Below, piece by piece: positions 5,162 to 6,429 of a DNA stretch of 6,429 nt (position 1 is the first letter of the stretch; each line of letters starts with the position of its first letter). The DNA comes from a bacterium (GTDB taxonomy: Bacteria; Patescibacteriota; Patescibacteriia; UBA2591; DAOWAM01): positions 1 to 6,429 of the forward strand of contig DAOWAM010000031.1 in assembly GCA_030634585.1 (NCBI GenBank), given 5' to 3'. A program made the translations under genes and the position numbers. The notes under the pieces were generated by a model. That model was not told where the DNA came from. It made no database searches and worked only from the letters and a program-made list of their open reading frames with translations.

Positions 5162-6429
5162 TAATTTCCTCTGCTTGCCCAGCAATAATTTTCAATGCAT
5201 CATCTTTATTTGATAATCTTCCTTGCACTAAAACTAATTTATTTTCTTGCCAAAGATCAGGTGTTTGATTAAGTAAATTAGGAAAGACAATAATTTCAAT
5301 ACTGCCAGTCAAGTCCTCGATTTTAACAAAATACATTATTTGTTTAGAATAAGTAATAATCTTTTTAATTTTACTAATTACTCCGCCAATTTTAACTGGT
5401 GAACCAATATAGATTTGCGGTAATTGTTGGCAAGGAGTAATTAACTCTTTTAGTTTAATTGCCATATCTTGAAAAGGATGACGAGAGAGATAAAGTCCGA
5501 GTAAGTCTTTTTCCCAAATAGCTTCAATATTTTTAGGTAAAGATTGTTGTTTATCTATTGATAATAACGTTAACTGTTTAATTGGTTCACTCATTAAACT
5601 AAAAAGACTGTGTTGACCATTTCTTCTTTCTTGTTGTTGTTCGTGATGAAAAAGAATTAATTGCCTAAGATTAAAAAACATTTGACGACGAGGGTAGAAG
5701 TTATCCAACGCTCCACATTTAATTAAACTTTCTAACGATTTTTTATTTAAGTCTTTATTCGGCAAACGTTTCAAGAAATTAGTTAAGTTTTTATAATTAC
5801 CGTTATCCTTTCGTTCTTGAATAATATTAGTAATTAAATTATTACCAATATTTTTAATTGCTGAGAGACCAAAGCGAATAGTTTGATTATCAACAACAGT
5901 AAATTGTTCTAAACTTTCATTAACGTCAGGAGGGAGTATTTTAATTTTTAAGCGCTTGGCCTCTTCTATTTCAATAGCAATTCGATCAGTATCATGGCAA
6001 TCGGAAGTTAATAAAGCGGCGATAAATTCAATTGGATAATTTGCTTTAAGATAAGCGGTTTGATAAGCGATTAACGCATAACATGTACCATGAGATTTGT
6101 TAAATCCATAACCGGCAAATGGTTCAATAAAAGAAAAAATTTCTTCTGCTGTGGTTGTTGAAATCTTATTTTTTATACAACCTTGAATGAATTTAGAACG
6201 TTGTTTTTTTAATAAACTAATAATCTTTTTACCAATTGCTTTTCTTAAAACGTCTGCTTCGCTATAACTAAAACCGGCTAATTCACGAACAATTTCTAAT
6301 AATTGTTCTTGATAAATGGCAATACCATGTGTTTTTTCTAAAATTGGCTTTAGGTCTGGATGTAAATAGTGAGGTTGAGTTTTACCTTGTCGATTACTAA
6401 TGTATTCAGGTATTAAGCTCATTGGACCA
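5151..6429 (-). CDS. dnaE: DNA polymerase III alpha subunit, C-terminal part
   Basis: Partial gene: 425 codons to the TAA at 5153-5151; the frame runs open off the right edge and the residues before the first Met read G-P, matching the conserved RPGPM of DnaE, so that Met is internal. DnaE is the replicative polymerase subunit. Visible, counting from that Met: YQEQ (37-40), AGF and RKAIGKK (49-66), FAGYGFNKSHG (102-112), ILPPDVN (162-168), tandem helix-hairpin-helix region (about 183-240), the beta-clamp motif QHSLF (270-274), GLYLSRHP (309-316), and an OB fold (about 340-418). The PHP domain and the palm aspartates lie beyond the edge. The protein ends immediately after the OB fold, so the C-terminal domain that binds tau in E. 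coli DnaE is missing. The end of the gene carries the promoter of the next one. Confidence 0.96.
   Translation of the reverse strand, partial: GPMSLIPEYISNRQGKTQPHYLHPDLKPILEKTHGIAIYQEQLLEIVRELAGFSYSEADVLRKAIGKKIISLLKKQRSKFIQGCIKNKISTTTAEEIFSFIEPFAGYGFNKSHGTCYALIAYQTAYLKANYPIEFIAALLTSDCHDTDRIAIEIEEAKRLKIKILPPDVNESLEQFTVVDNQTIRFGLSAIKNIGNNLITNIIQERKDNGNYKNLTNFLKRLPNKDLNKKSLESLIKCGALDNFYPRRQMFFNLRQLILFHHEQQQERRNGQHSLFSLMSEPIKQLTLLSIDKQQSLPKNIEAIWEKDLLGLYLSRHPFQDMAIKLKELITPCQQLPQIYIGSPVKIGGVISKIKKIITYSKQIMYFVKIEDLTGSIEIIVFPNLLNQTPDLWQENKLVLVQGRLSNKDDALKIIAGQAEEIIDK
5601..5615 (-). other. Beta-clamp-binding motif of DnaE
   Basis: Codons CAA CAC AGT CTT TTT encode QHSLF, close to the general clamp-binding consensus QL[SD]LF. 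It sits between the helix-hairpin-helix region and the OB fold, the same place as the internal clamp motif QADMF of E. coli DnaE. It should tether the polymerase to the sliding clamp. Confidence 0.75.

Noticed and set aside
5105..5185. Longer N-terminus (27 more residues) for the baseplate J-like protein
   Set aside because: It would overlap dnaE by 35 bases and start upstream of a near-consensus promoter; the extra residues look non-conserved in character. The start at 5104 is preferred.
6420..6422. ATG at 6422 as the true start of a short DnaE-like protein
   Set aside because: The frame stays open to the window edge and the preceding residues (G-P) match the conserved RPGPM of DnaE, so the gene simply continues outside the window.

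Overview
The window is AT-rich (roughly 30% GC by eye) and looks like chromosomal DNA of a Candidate Phyla Radiation (Patescibacteria) bacterium. Three things suggest this: an exported protein with a DUF5667-type motif, a single-pass membrane protein of the 'baseplate J-like' type common in Patescibacteria, and a compact threonyl-tRNA synthetase without its TGS domain. No visible start codon has a convincing Shine-Dalgarno sequence. The lineage within the phylum cannot be told from this piece.

All five genes lie on the minus strand, so transcription runs from high to low coordinates. In order they are: the C-terminal third or so of the replicative DNA polymerase III alpha subunit dnaE (5151-6429, its 5' part lies outside the window); a baseplate J-like membrane protein (3959-5104); thrS (2133-3953); a secreted coiled-coil DUF5667-like protein (453-2096); and the first 123 codons of miaB (1-369, continuing outside the window). 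Gaps are 46, 5, 36 and 83 bases. No tRNA, rRNA, CRISPR array, insertion sequence or plus-strand gene is visible, and there is no gene-free stretch over 100 bases.

The best regulatory signal is a near-consensus sigma-70 type promoter with an extended -10 (5133-5161). It sits on the end and stop codon of dnaE and should drive the membrane protein and thrS together. It also shows that the longer upstream start of the membrane-protein frame (5185) is probably wrong. A weaker promoter candidate precedes the DUF5667 gene. A perfect 15-bp hairpin (388-420) separates that gene from miaB.

The genes do not form one pathway. Three are housekeeping genes (replication, tRNA charging, tRNA thiomethylation). 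Interleaved with them are two cell-envelope proteins of unknown function typical of the phylum. I see no clear new defence or mobile system. The most interesting items are the miaB hairpin, a small in-frame palindrome in the membrane-protein gene that looks like a dispersed-repeat insertion, the internal repeats of the DUF5667 protein, and the short C terminus of DnaE.
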